Shown: positions 33,409-45,789 of the stretch, one piece after another | How the letters are laid out: each line of letters opens with the position of its first letter | Numbering within the stretch: the first letter of the stretch is position 1 | NCBI GenBank assembly: GCA_001414485.1 | Contig: LLEY01000151.1 | Location: 62,001-126,000, forward strand | Direction: 5' to 3' | DNA: 64,000 nt | DNA from: Calycina herbarum | Lineage: Eukaryota; Ascomycota; Leotiomycetes; Helotiales; Pezizellaceae | Translations under genes and position numbers: made by a program | The notes under the pieces: model-generated | Told to the model about the DNA's origin: nothing | What the model saw: only the letters and a program-made list of their open reading frames with translations | Databases searched by the model: none

Positions 33409-34830
33409 GGATGATTTGGAAGTGGGAGAAATGATCTTGGATCGTAGGCCTGACGACGGCCCTCCGTTTCTTGATCAAGGGGATTTAAAGACCTGGCTTC
33501 GAATGGGTGTACGACCAAGAAACTTGGGACGAAAACACAGTGTACAACTTGTATGAGGGGAGGAGTGTATCTGCATCTTCCAAGGCCACCCGCTTTACCT
33601 GGAAGTTTGTACTCATTTGCATCATCATGGCGGTGGCGTTTTTGGTTGGGAATAGCTCATATGGATACACGATGTGGCAAAAGTCCAACATGTCTTTTTT
33701 CGTACTTTTATATTGTACAATATCCATGGTCCAGAATGATCCAACCTGTTACAACAGAGAAGACCCGGTTTCTCAAGCAATGTTTTTGGATGGTTGCATG
33801 TTTCCCTGTGCCTCATTTCTTGCATCTCGTCTGTTCTAACCTTGTCTCAAATGCTGACTGGCAGTTGTTCTAGAAAACCCCAACACAGCAGGCCCGAAAG
33901 CGGATTTTTCAGGGTTACCGAACTGTCAAAGCCTCGGCACATTAGTTGGAAATTTGGTATGCCGATGCCGGATTTGCATCTAGAAGCAGAAAAGAAGAGC
34001 TTTAAATAGACTGAATCAGGGGGATAAACTAGTTCTCTTCGTCTTCCGGGAAATAAAATACGAAGGTCTTCTAACAAACAGTGGAGTTGGTTCAACATAA
34101 AAGGCCGGCATTTGGAAAGGGCGTGGGCTTCACGGCGAGTTGACTCATTTGACTCACTGTACACGTTTAGATCGTGGAGAGTCGTGGACAAAACCGGCTG
34201 GATCAGTCCGAACCCACCAGTTTTGACAACCGTTGTGGAATGCTGGGGTTTGCATGTGGAAGTTGGAAAGATGTGATAAAAGTTTAGAATTCAAGATAAA
34301 ACTGCAACCAATGAAATTCCGGATCAAGGCTAATCTTCCGCTGAGTATAGTGAATTTAATATTGTTGATAATTGGATTGTCGCTTGTAACGGATGTCGCG
34401 CAAAAAAAGGCCGAACTTCCGCCTCCCGCATCGTTACTTCGGTTCGTCATTTTCTAGAAGAGACTCCAACTTAAACTTATCCAGCTTTGTCACGGTTTTA
34501 ACTAGTACATCATAGTTGGAATTTCTTTCCCTTCAAAACAAACCAAAACAACAAACACCCACCCCAATTGGAAACAACAACACCACCACCGACAATTGGA
34601 GTTATCAAGCTTATCGCATCATCCGTCTCGATTGGCGTTTCTTTATCGGGGCCCAAGAAGGTTCCATGCTCACCACCACCACTTAAGCCCCACCATTACC
34701 ACCAAACCAATTCTTCGACAAAGATTAAACCAACACTAGATCTCTACGAACATCTACGATCCCACGAGGATCTCCTTTGTCTCCTAGTGTTGGTCGGGGT
34801 ATTCCCAATTCCATTGAAACCCCAAACAAC
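33409..34830. other. Spacer and 5' leader of the HAL-type kinase
   Basis: No supported gene. One 110-residue frame (33507-33839) contains a membrane-like helix (KFVLICIIMAVAFLVG) but no ATG at its head and no family match. From 34,540 the sequence is A/C-rich with CCACCA runs, typical of a fungal 5' UTR. Confidence 0.5.
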
Positions 34831-37614
34831 ATGTCGACTACATCGGTACCAGAGTGCAAGCCTCAAGCAGGCCTGATTGGTAAGTAGAGCTTACTATCTG
34901 CCTTTCCATTGCGCAATTCTCGAGTCTCTATTCCCTATGATAGTAATCACCTTCTAACAAAACGTTCTCTGTTATTCTTAGCTGTCGAGCCGAGCACCAC
35001 CACTTCTTCTCCTCCCGAAACCAAGAAACCAGACGAAACTCTCGCGGTCCGATTCGCTTCTGTCAACCAGGAGATAGAGCCTGCTCATGTCGATACCCTC
35101 GAAGCCACACTCTCCTGGCAAGATACTCTTAGCAACGCAGATGGCAAAGAGGTGGAAACACTGAAAAGGGCCGCCTCAGCACTAAACCTCCCACGACTTC
35201 AAGAACGACGAATGAGCCACTTTGCTTTTGAGCCAGTCTCTCTACCGGCGTCAAGGGTACGTTGTGACTTCCATATATCTCCAGATCCACAAGGACTAGA
35301 CGTGGCGATGGGCAAGAACAATGGTGGATTAATGTCTTTGCTGTCTCTGTTCAGTGACATGATTATTCATGGGACGGTGGACGAGTTTTGTGGATTTTCC
35401 TGGGCATACCGGGCCTTCATCGTTTTAGTGCCTTGATGGTACCTTCCTAGGATTACCCCCACTCGTAACCGATTTAAACCTCCTGAATACGACCCACTCT
35501 GCGGCGTTGACGTGTTGACATATATTTCTTTTGCACTTCTTCCGAATCTTCGTCTGAATAACCACTGATGTTTTTCGTTTGCAGGTCGCCTCCAACGAAG
35601 ATAGTTCTCGAGATCCCAGTCGTCACAACACACATAGTTCATCAGGACGACCATCACCACATCAAAGCCCCCGAGTACATTCAATGCACTCGCCACCGAT
35701 AACTCCTGCGGCAACACGATCGCGAGACGCTGTGGAGGGAACTACGGCAACAAAGGGTGCGCCTCTACAAAAGGTAGAGGCGGATGAGACTGTTGCGGCT
35801 GTGACCACCCAAATATCAAGCGCCCAGATATCACCTCCCGGTACCTCCGGAACATCTCCTACGACCACGAACGTTGATGAATCCCGACCCGGATCTTCTG
35901 GAAATTTGGTTACAAGGCCAGCAACTCAATCAACAGAGGCATCCGGTACTGGTCATCGAGGTGCCTTCTCGATAGGACCTGGTAGTACTCACGCATCCTC
36001 AGTACCTGTCTCCCGAGAACAGAGTCCAAGTCGGCAAACATTCAGCAGACCCTTTACACCGGCAGGCGATTTGAACGATCCGTACGCCGCCCACAAAAGA
36101 CCTCCCCAATCCAGAAATCTGGACGCTATAGACCCAAGATTCAAGTTTACGGCATTGAATTCAAAACACCGGACAAATGGAAGTTCGTCGTCCTCACTCC
36201 CTCGATCATCACGAAGTACAGCAGACGACGGAGAAAAACGGAGGTCATTTTTTGGTGGACATACAAACCACGATGAGAGTTCTGCGACTATCCACACCAA
36301 GCACGGCGGATCGATGTCTGAGCTTAAGAGATTCCTGAAGATTGGCGGATCGTCGAAAGCAAAGCGATCAGCATCTCCTTCTCGCTCAATAAAGTCCGGA
36401 TCAAAAACACCACCCCACCAAAAAGTTTCACAGCAACTGCCATTTGACGATAACCACGGATTGACTTCCAAGTATGGGAAATTTGGAAAAGTACTGGGAG
36501 CCGGTGCTGGTGGATCTGTGCGATTGATGAAAAGGAGTAGTGACAATACGACATTTGCGGTCAAGGAATTCAGAGCGAGGCATTCGTATGAATCGGAGAA
36601 GGAATATAACAAGAAGGTTACAGCCGAGTTTTGTGTAGGGTCAACGTTACACCACGGCAATATTATCGAATCATTGGATATTGTTCAAGAAAAGGGGAAA
36701 TGGTACGAGGTCATGGAATACGCCCCCTACGACCTATTCGCAATTGTCATGACTGGGAAAATGTCGAGAGAGGAGATCAGCTGTGCATTTTTGCAGATCC
36801 TCAGTGGAGTTACCTACATGCATAGCATGGGATTGGCACACCGGGACTTGAAGCTTGATAACGTTGTTGTGAACGAGCATGGGATTATGAAAATCATCGA
36901 TTTTGGAAGTGCTAGTGTTTTCAAGTATCCTTTCGAGAATGGTATTGTACTAGCTTCCGGTAAGTTTTGTCAATATCTCTCCAAATCGAACCTTTCTAAC
37001 AAATGCTAGGGATTGTTGGTTCTGATCCGTATCTCGCGCCTGAGGTTTACGACGAGAGAAAATATGATCCTCAACCTACCGATATTTGGTCGCTAGCAAT
37101 CATATTTTGTTGCATGTCATTAAGGCGATTTCCATGGAAGATGCCACGAATGACAGACAATTCTTATAAACTTTTCGCTTCAACTCCATCGCCCGGAACC
37201 GACATGAAGAGACTGTCGGATACCCCAGTTCCATCGAAATCAACGACAGATTTAGATACTCCACCAAGAGACGCAGTTCCCACTCCATCCACAGAACAAT
37301 CTTCTGGAAAACCTGCAGCAAACAGTAACGGCACGAGCGTAACGGCTCCCACAACAGAGAAGAAAGCAGAGGTTATAAAAGGCCCATGGCGTCTAATGCG
37401 ACTACTTCCAAGAGAAAGTCGACATATCATATCTCGGATGCTGACGATTGACCCTAAGAAGAGAGCTACGATGGCAGAAGTCATAGCAGACCCATGGGTC
37501 GAAGGAGCAGTAATTTGTAGACAAGAGGAGGGGGGAGTAGTCATTCCCGCCCCAGGTCATACACACACTCTTGAACCTCCAGCCGCTCCAGCGGTACCGC
37601 CAGCAAAGTCATGA
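34831..37614 (+). CDS. HAL4/SAT4-type serine/threonine kinase
   Basis: Fungal-specific NPR/HAL kinases regulate plasma-membrane ion and nutrient transporters. Exons 34831-34879, 34982-35256, 35585-36959 and 37010-37614, all GT-AG, 767 residues. The N-terminal ~400 residues are disordered and Ser/Thr/Pro-rich. The kinase domain begins near residue 405 ([19 protein letters not shown]) and has the ATP Lys in FAVKEF, catalytic HRDLKLDN (His ~527), DFGSA and DPYLAPEVY, so it should be active. An ~85-residue low-complexity insert ([11 protein letters not shown] to TTEKKAEV) sits between the KMPR segment and [20 protein letters not shown], as in other HAL kinases. Intron 2 is long (328 nt). SAT4/HAL4 is the closest match; HRK1 and PTK relatives cannot be excluded. 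Confidence 0.88.
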
Positions 37615-38320
37615 GTTCTTTCTCCGTTATGATTGAGGAGAAGTTTGTATAGAAATGGAAAGAGAAGTATCATGGTGTTTAGGAAATGGGCGCGGCTGGG
37701 TTGGTGTTTATATTCGGGTTATATTTTGTTATCCGACAATTTGATTATGTGGTATGGGTAGAAAGGGGGCGGGGTGTTTACATAGATGGCTAGCGGTAGA
37801 CTGTACAGTTGAAGAACTTTAGTTCTAGTTCTTGATGAGATGACGGGTGGCTTTCTCTAGCGTAGTAGCGTGGCTTCAATTGGCCGTTTGCGAGTTATAA
37901 CTCATTTTTAATGCATTGAGCGAAAGATATCCTTGAAACAAGTTTGTCCACGATGTTGATGTTGGTTCCCCCTGTTTACTTGACTCAGAAAGGGGTGAAA
38001 TTTGTAGAGAGAAATTCGGGAATGCAAGTACTTTAATACAACAGTCATTATCCTTGAATCTGGTAAACTGATTGATCTTGTAAATATATGGACTTTAGTG
38101 CCGCTTTTGGACTTCCATCTTCCCCATATTTAGATGTCACGTGCGACGGTTCTCGGCTTAATACCCCTGTCGCAAAAAAGTATCCAGAAGCTCTTCGAAG
38201 CTCAGGAACTTCCATGTTGACAATCTTCTTTCTAAACAAACAATCATCTTCACATCACGCATATCATACCAATCGCACTTGACTAAATCCCAGTACCTCA
38301 CCTCCCAAATAATCTTCAAG
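37615..38320. other. Spacer, HSP10 promoter
   Basis: 3' UTR of the kinase, then the HSP10 promoter with TCACGTGCGAC at 38137-38147. No ORF supported. Confidence 0.5.
38137..38147. promoter_or_regulatory. CACGTG element upstream of HSP10
   Basis: Same TCACGTGCGAC 11-mer as upstream of uL11m. Both genes encode mitochondrial proteins, so shared regulation is conceivable; two occurrences are weak evidence. Confidence 0.35.
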
Positions 38321-39044
38321 ATGGTAAGTCCGCCTCCAAGCTTTCCGAACAGATCCCATCCATCTACAGACCCATTTCCCCTTGTCGCACCACCCGGCAT
38401 CTGCGAAGGACTTGCAAAGAGAACCTATTTGGCTAATTGAATATACAGTCTACCGCTCTCAAATCCATCAAGTCCCTTGCACCGCTCCTTGACCGAGTCC
38501 TCGTTCAGCGAATCAAGGCCGAGACCAAGACTGCGAGTGGAATCTTTCTCCCTGAGAGTGCTGTGAAGGAGTTGAATGAGGCTAAGGTTTTGGCTGTTGG
38601 ACCGGGTGGGTTGGATAAGGAGGGGAAGAGGGTTAAGTGCAGTGTTGCTCCTGGTGACAAGGTTTTGATTCCTCAGGTATGTTTCGAGGGCTCTTTTTGT
38701 TGGTTTGGTGATGGGGTGGTGTGTTTTGTGGTGGATTATAAGGGGATAATACCGGAGGGGATTGGGCTTGTGATACTAGGGTGAATTTGTAATGCAGTAT
38801 GGGCTGGCGGTTGGGGGAATGCTGGCCTGCGGTTTCTTTCACTTCTTCGAGACACTGGTACTTGCATATCTACAAGGAGCATCTGCTAATGTTCTGGAAA
38901 TAGTACGGAGGATCACCAGTCAAGGTCGGAGATGTCGAATACTCTCTATTCAGAGATTACGAGTATGCCTCACCCCTTTCCCAATTCTAGCAGCAAATTG
39001 CTAACCACCTACCCATCAGACTCCTCGCCAAGATCAACGAGTAA
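38321..39044 (+). CDS. hsp10: Mitochondrial co-chaperonin Hsp10
   Basis: Lid of the mitochondrial Hsp60 folding chamber. The first coding exon is just the ATG (38321-38323) followed by GTAAGT; then 38449-38676, 38904-38962 and 39020-39044, 104 residues. Signatures: SLAPLLDRVLVQRIKAETKT (with the TKTASGIFLP mobile loop), AKVLAVGPGG, GDKVLIPQ joining YGGSPVKVGDVEYSLFRDYE, and the end LLAKINE. Length matches Hsp10 (about 100-106). Phases agree at all three joins. The third intron is long (227 nt). The protein has no cleavable presequence, as is normal for Hsp10. Confidence 0.93.
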
Positions 39045-40821
39045 ATTCCCTTTCACGCAGTCACGAGAGCCAAGAACCAAATGTACCATAAACAAGCATG
39101 TATAAAAAGCCGTTAATCGAGGGAAACCAATTTTTTTGGTGTGGAAGGAGGGATTTGCATATCTTGAGATGGGATGTGTATGTATGTTGTTTGTTTGGGA
39201 TTAGAGGGTTTGTGTTGTTAGATGAGAGTTGGGATGTGGAAGCTTTGAAAATGAAGAAATCTCCTCTCTAACTAAAATTCCCTTTGATTGTGTGCAGTGA
39301 GTGTTTTCCCCGAGGTCGCCGACGCAGGTTGGTTGTATGGGTTTCGGAAAGACGGGATTTGCTACTTAGTCTATTGGAGTACGGAAGCGTAAGAGTCCTG
39401 AGCTTTGCTCTGAGTACACCCTATCTCTCTATTGTCTCGGGATTTTCGTGACAACTTGGAATATTGTGCGAGAACATTTGGAAGAATGCAAAGTCGGAGT
39501 TTCTTATTCTTCTAACCCTTCTTAAACAGTATAAGTAATTATTTTAAACTAGTGCGTACAGTCAAAATAAAGGAGGTGCACTTTGAGCAAAGCCCATATT
39601 TCTTACCAGCGAAACGAAAGACTAAGGCCTGGTCCCCAGTCAAGAGAGTGCTCTCTGAAGTCTCCACGCCCTAAAGCAGTCGTCTGTCCAACGTGTGTCT
39701 AGAACCATTCCCAGAACTTCATATTACTGGACGTGATGGGAATTATCACAGCACAATAGAAGCATCGAGTTTACAATTCACACACTGGACCTTGTGTTGA
39801 GTATTGATGGCAAGGTATATTAAGAAAACTAACGAACTGAAAATTCTGCATCATCTGAAGAGCATTCTATTGTCTCGATTTTTCAACCTTTCTCGAAGAT
39901 CAAAAATTAAAGACTCCTTTTGCTGGAACAATAACATTGGATTGAATCCTCTTTGATTAAAAAATGTGATCACAGTTCGGCAAGACAGATAGGAAATCGC
40001 ATTCGCGACGGGAAATAAAGCTCTCTCAGACGTCAACCCTAGGCTTTGGGGTTGAGGCATCGCGTAGCACCAGTGGGATCACGCAGCTGATTTCTCAATA
40101 CACCAGGACCATACCATACAACAATTAATCCTGTACAGGTCAATTCTTCTTGCGCCTTGTAGCACATCTTCGTTTACGTTCATGTACTGTCCCTTGAGTT
40201 CACCTCCCCCAAGTTGGGCGGCCACCCCCCGCGATTCGATTCGTTTTCGACGATGAAAAAGTGTGTATATGGGAACGGCGAGGGGGGGCTTTATACCGCC
40301 TTCCCTTCTTGCTTCTCGCGTGGGTCGACCCGGTCTAGTCTCGAGAGGGGCGACGAAGGAGCGACGAGGTGTCCCGAGGTGATCGAGTCGAGGTCGACCA
40401 AAGGTACATAAGAGAGAAGGAGCGACCTCCTCGACCTCTCGGCGCGACATCTCGTCCGGACACCTACACTAAACTCGTCTCGAGTCGTTCGAGTCGTCGA
40501 GTTGTTCCTTCCCTCTCCATTTCAAATCGACCTTTGTGATTTGAGAGTCGAGAGTCGACAAGCTGGAACCAGGCTGGAGGTTGGCACCTTACCCCTTTCT
40601 TACGTAGCAGTCTCACTCCTTCAAGTCATCTGACTCATAGTTACATACAACCACATTATTTATTGAAGATAATCCCCCGGACACTTAGACTTGAGGAGAA
40701 AGCTTCCAACCAACCCAAACGTTCTCAGCCCTACACTGGGAATAAATCGGTACCTTGGGTCTAACCTAAACCATTGCAACATCCCCTCATTGAGAAGGCG
40801 ACAACCCAAAAGAAAAGGAAA
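39045..40821. other. Gene-free spacer, 1.8 kb
   Basis: No coding sequence recognised. The part at about 40,310-40,560 is unusually rich in GTCGAG/CGACGA and similar words, giving spurious long frames on both strands. Confidence 0.5.
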
Positions 40822-42131
40822 ATGAATTACACCACCTTCCACAAATTCCCCGAGCTTCCTTTCGATGTACGCTCCCTCATTTGGGATATTGCCATCTCGG
40901 ATCTCTCACCACGAGTAGTCTACGTCCGAGAACGTAAAGCCTTTGAGTACTCAGGTCAATTCTCTCGCGTAAGAAATGATTGGGCTACTGATACCCCTCC
41001 TCCAATTATTGAACCAGTTACTTTTCTCAAGAAAAAGAAGATGGTTATTGTGACTAAACAGGAAGAGGGAAATTTATATGGGCAGGTCAGAAATTGGGGC
41101 AAACCCGGGGCGTGGTTCGAGGGGAAAGGAACATACCCAAGGCAGCGGGAGGAGAAGGTGGGTATAAGTTCCGCATATGACTTTGAGGACGGGATTGAGT
41201 TTCTGGATAAGGAGGTGCAGGATAAGGAGGTTGCTCATGGGTTTGAGTATGGAGAACTCGTTTGGAGTTATCCTTTACTATCCCCGAGACCGGTTGTTGA
41301 ATCTCCTCCCGGTTTTGTCGATCACTTTCACTCTGGAGATCCCCCGGATGCATATGATCCCAAGTACTGCTACACGATGAGGTCTCTGGGCTCGGATTGG
41401 GTGATGATTGAATTCCGTAGCCATCCGAATTCTTATTGCTTATTTTTGGGGCATCATTACAATACTAACAAGTTTCAGAATACTTCCTCAAAGGCCCACG
41501 AGAACACCTCCAGGGATTCGCCAGGACTTGTTCTATCCCAAGTCTTCTTCTCGTCTGCAGAGAATCTTTCAATATTGCGTCTCGTTCCTACAAACGAATA
41601 CTTTCGAGACGCTACTTACCGGCAACGAATTACTTCAATCCCAAGAACGATATCCTCTTTCTCAACAACCCTTCTCTGTTCTGTCTAAGTGATGACGACT
41701 GCGAAAAGATCCAGAAAGTGGCTATTGGACGACCTCACAACGACCAGCTTGGAGGACCTTTCTCGATGATCGCGGTAGCTCAATCGCTTCACTTGTTCAG
41801 GAATGTAGAGGAATTGTTTCTTGTTACTGAGCTTGATTCTCCGACAGAGGAATATGAGGGGAAGGAAGAACTGGATATTGTTCTCACAAGTCCGGATGCA
41901 TTGACAGATGAGGGGAGGGCAAAATTCGCGCAGAGGTATGGGGCGTTTCCAAATGTGAGGGAGAATGTTGAAGCGTGTTTGGATATTTGGAATCGCGTGG
42001 CTGAGCCGGCAAAGATGAGGGAGATGCCTGAGAGGATGGGTCATTTTCTTGCGTCGAGGAGGGAGGATTTGGTGGGTTTGTTGGCTGTTGATTTGGAAAA
42101 TATTTCGCCAGAAGAGAATAACCTTTCTTAA
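40822..42131 (+). CDS. 2EXR-domain protein
   Basis: 2EXR proteins are an abundant, mostly uncharacterised fungal family named after a short N-terminal F-box-like motif. Exons 40822-41416 and 41479-42131; the intron has branch ATACTAACA and acceptor TTTCAG; 415 residues. The start ATG gives MNYTTFHKFPELPFDVRSLI then WDIAI, the diagnostic 2EXR motif. After the splice, QYFLKGPREHLQ and SLLLVCRESFNIASRSYKR fit the second conserved block (VCRES...). The C-terminal part is acidic. Function unknown; an F-box-like adaptor role is speculative. Without the intron the frame ends at 41688, so the intron is well supported. Confidence 0.82.
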
Positions 42132-42821
42132 AGTGAGATTGGTGGTTCAACTCTGCTTCTAAGGAAAGAGTTTACGAACATTAACAGTTGGTCCAAATGG
42201 TTGGTCCACTAAGATTTGGTCGTTGAGAAACGCAGTCGTGAGTTTCTTCGTTGATCTTTCCAGGTATTGGGTTGACAAAATCGAATCCAAGGTTCGAAGA
42301 GGAGAAGATACTTGGTCCTCTCCTACCCATGTGAGAACCCCTTTCAATTTCATCTTTCGCATGTGTTGTTGAATGCTTTGGGAGGTTGGTTGGCGTTTTA
42401 TTCTGGGAACACTTGGAGTAATTTGGATCAAGCACCAACGTGTTTGATGTCGATATCTTTGGTGAAGGACTGTTGGTTATTTCAAATGTTCTGCTGTGTC
42501 ACACATCCCAACAAAGGGGTGGGGCATGCGTCGTGTTGGAGTACGCTCTTGTATTGCTTTATTGGCTTGTAGATATGTAGGTGGATAGATATTGGAAGCT
42601 TCGAAGTCAAAAATAGCAGAACTCTTCGTTTTTGTTGCAAGGAGTTTCGTCTTTGGCTTCCTACCTCCCATGGCTAATTGTAAAACCACCACGTTCCATC
42701 ATCATCAGCACACTAATATATCTCGAGTTACCCAGTTCGACTTACCCTCAACATCAAATTATTGCCCTTTCATCAGGACATCTTTAATTTTCCAGTACAT
42801 CAAGTTATACAGCCAAACAAG
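42132..42821. other. Spacer
   Basis: No coding sequence recognised between the 2EXR gene and the CGH microprotein. Confidence 0.5.
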
Positions 42822-43043
42822 ATGTGCGATTACGACTTATTTCTATTTACTTGTGGTCACAAAATAGGAATACTCAATGCACCGTGCCATGCCACACGTG
42901 TTAATCCCGATAAATATTGTGGTAGGGTTACATTTATTAAAGACTGCTATGCGAAGGATGGCGCTGTCCAGACTGCCAACAAACAGCTTCACAGGCTGCT
43001 GTACAGCAACAGCAAAGCGGGCAAGGATCAAACTGAGTCTTGA
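42822..43043 (+). pseudogene. Second CGH-family microprotein, probably frameshifted
   Basis: The ATG at 42822 starts MCDYDLFLFTCGHKIG, closely like MCELERISFSCGHQR of the 14927-15091 gene, and continues with Cys22 and Cys33. The frame runs to 73 residues but misses the closing CxxC. In the frame two bases on, from 42950, the DNA reads CEGWRCPDCQQTASQ and a Gln-rich tail, which is what this family usually ends with. A net 5-nt insertion (or other indel) in KDCYAK would explain the switch; no GT-AG intron of credible length fits. Broken family member, or an assembly error. Confidence 0.5.
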
Positions 43044-45789
43044 ATTAGAAGTGGAATTGTGTCATAGATCGCGTGGGGGCTTTTATGAATTAGTTGATGA
43101 GGGGTTTTAAATAAAAATATAATTAGAAAACACATTAAAAAAGGGGGGAAGTGAACAGAACGTTCTGGGAGTTTTTGTCTTTTTGTTTTGGTACTCTACA
43201 CGTGGAATTATTTTCCATGTTGTCTCTCTTTAAATCCAACTTATTCAAGGAAGAAAAAAATAATTGCCTTGAACTCAATTGAGCTACAGTCTTTTAATAT
43301 ACATGGTAGTGATGAAATTATATTATACTCTTTCGGTGAACTTTTAGAACAGGTAGTGATCCTGAAAGAAGCTGTGATGATATGATAATATTGTTTATCT
43401 TACAAAGCTCAAACAACTAGATTTATGTTGCCTTCCTTATTCCAGAGTCGTTGGTGGAACGGCATGGGCTGCAGTCACGAATTCCTGAAATCCTCATATT
43501 CGCTTAACGTAACTAAAACCGTACAAAAACCCAATAGAGTAAGTATCTGACAAAGAGCCCACACCCAATTATTCACGAAGTTCTAGCAGAAGTCATATAT
43601 CCCGACTCAATGACTATATGATTCCTATGTCCATTGACAGTCCCATTCCTACCCCAATTCCAGCGAACCGTCCTGGTCAAAATTTAATACTCCACCATAT
43701 CCGTTCTAACAATTCATAAATGTAGAGTATCACACTGGCTAGTATTTTTGGAAAATTTCTTAGGCCGTCGTACCAGTGGTGTTAAATGCATCTTCAACAC
43801 CCTTGAGAAACAGACTCATCCATCCCTTCGGAATCCATTTCCCGCTCTCTCTACCTTTGCAGTCAGTTACACAAAGATTTCTTCGGTTCTCTTCTCCCAC
43901 TGAGTTCTGAAAGCCGCTAAGGCCTTTCCAGTTTAAGATGGATTTTCGGGAGGAATTTTGGACGAGGTTGACCTGGTTTTGGAAGGATGGTTTTGAGTTC
44001 GGGTAATGCACTACTGCCGTCTTCGATGAAGTAGTAGCTTCTGCCGTTGTCTCCTATCGCTCTGACACTTCGCATCTAGATTCAACCAAGCAGAAAAGAG
44101 AGAATTGACTCGGAAGGTCCGACATGGCAAATATGACATGATCTACTCCTGCCACTCTCAGCCTGAAGCTTAGAAGATGTTTGAGTCGACTGTGATTTGT
44201 GGTTACTGCTACTGAGATTGCAAAAGAAAGTGTATCTTGCCCTCAAAACATGGAAAGAAAGGAGCCTTCTTGGCAGAATATGTGGAGAGGTGTTCTGAAG
44301 GTGAGGTGTTCAGGATTTGCTTTTAGTCTCGGAGTCGTCTTCAAATGGCTATCCGGTTCTAGTGATGCACTCGCATTAAAGATACGGGTTCTGCTGGTAT
44401 AACCACATTCAATCTTTTTAACCGTCAATAATTCAAACACCTGTTGCTCCACTGTGTCCTGAACGAACAGTAGGTTGATGCTGAGCGATTTGTGGCACAA
44501 TTGTGTAAAGTACGACCGTGGAAAACTTGAGTTTGCCGCCTGTCCTTCGATATCTCTCTTGACTCCCCTGGCTCTTTCTTTTTCGCGGCTTTTGGTGCGG
44601 CTTTTGCTTTGCTAGTAGCCCCAATGATTTCCAGGTGCATTTTCGTCCCCTTCCGTTGGCTGCGGGATGGTTCCAACTCTGTAATCGCCTCCCTCATTTT
44701 TGGGGGTGCGACGCGCGACGAACGCTTCTCATGTATTGCAATTGGTTGTATGCCGACTGACGGTAATCAATATGCGAGACTTCATTTAACTGCGAGTCGC
44801 TGTCACCATTGGAATTGAATCGTTACCTTTGTTTGCCAACCGTTCCCACTTGGCCATCCGGATTCAAGTTGCAGACGAAAAAGACCAAGAGGGGCAAGAT
44901 GTGTACTCCAAATGATCAAGAGAATACACCGCCGAAAATGGAAAAGTTGAAGTGAAAAAATCTGGAAAGATTGAGCAAATGAAGTTTCTCAATTGGGAGA
45001 TCAGATGGTTAGTAGCGAGATAAACACCGTCGGAATGTGGTCTTGTTGCACGTCGCACTTTTGAAATTGTCCCAAATATGTTACGACAACAAATGGACAT
45101 CAGATGAAATTTTGATCTGTGAAACTTTGGTGAATTGTTTAGGAAGTGAAGAATGGGAGGAGAGGTGGCTTTGCTGCTATTTCCTGGCGATGGATAGTCT
45201 ACTTCCCATAAAATCTGATGAAATCAATGACCAAGTGACAACTAAGTCCTCCAAGCAACTTTACATGAACTCAAACCCAAAGGTGGAACACAAGTAACAT
45301 AAAAGGCAAACGTTCGATAAATAAACCTGAACAGGGGATAGGAAAGTAATTTGTAGTAAAGTAGAGTGGTATTATAAGTTATTATTTGTGCTCATCAAGT
45401 CATGAATCCCAGGATATCACTTCTTCCCCAAGTTTACTCCTTGCCCCGAAGCTTCTCCTCAGGTCCACCAATTACGCCCTCATTCATTCCTCTGCACTCC
45501 CTCCCTAGAGACTAATTAGTCTCACTTCTCGGCCAAAAATCTGCCCCCGTATGTTTCATCCCCATAATTACATTTTGTACACCCTTCCACCCATTAAACC
45601 CTTCAAAGTAAGGGGGTCCGTCAAGCACCATCTTGACTTAATATTTTTCAATCAGTGCCGTATGGATACTCTGGGTAGGTATATATGACAACAAGGCGAA
45701 CGTTGCGCATTTCGGCGCGTTCAAAATAGCGGAGATTTCCTTTCCTTTCACAGGAATATCCTTCAAAAGTTCCTTTTCGGCCATCTCCA
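43044..45789. other. Gene-poor spacer, 2.7 kb
   Basis: No firm gene. One frame on the minus strand (43760-44011) looks partly coding: NWKGLSGFQNSVGEENRRN, LCVTDCKGRESGKWIPKGW, ending NTTGTTA. It lacks an ATG and could be the last exon of an unrecognised gene or a relic. Nothing else of note. Confidence 0.45.
43760..44011 (-). other. Possible terminal exon or gene relic
   Basis: 84-codon frame opening with GTG. The stretch around CVTDCKGRESGKWIPKGWM has the composition of real protein, and a GCGATAG acceptor-like site lies upstream near 44,055. No upstream exon could be joined. Family not recognised. Confidence 0.25.

Noticed and set aside
33507..33839. 110-residue frame with a membrane-like helix downstream of uL11m
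   Set aside because: Head codon is not ATG, no splice path, no recognisable family; likely 3' UTR.
40079..40450. 123-residue ORF in the GTCGAG-rich segment
   Set aside because: Both strands are open because of the biased word composition; no coding evidence.
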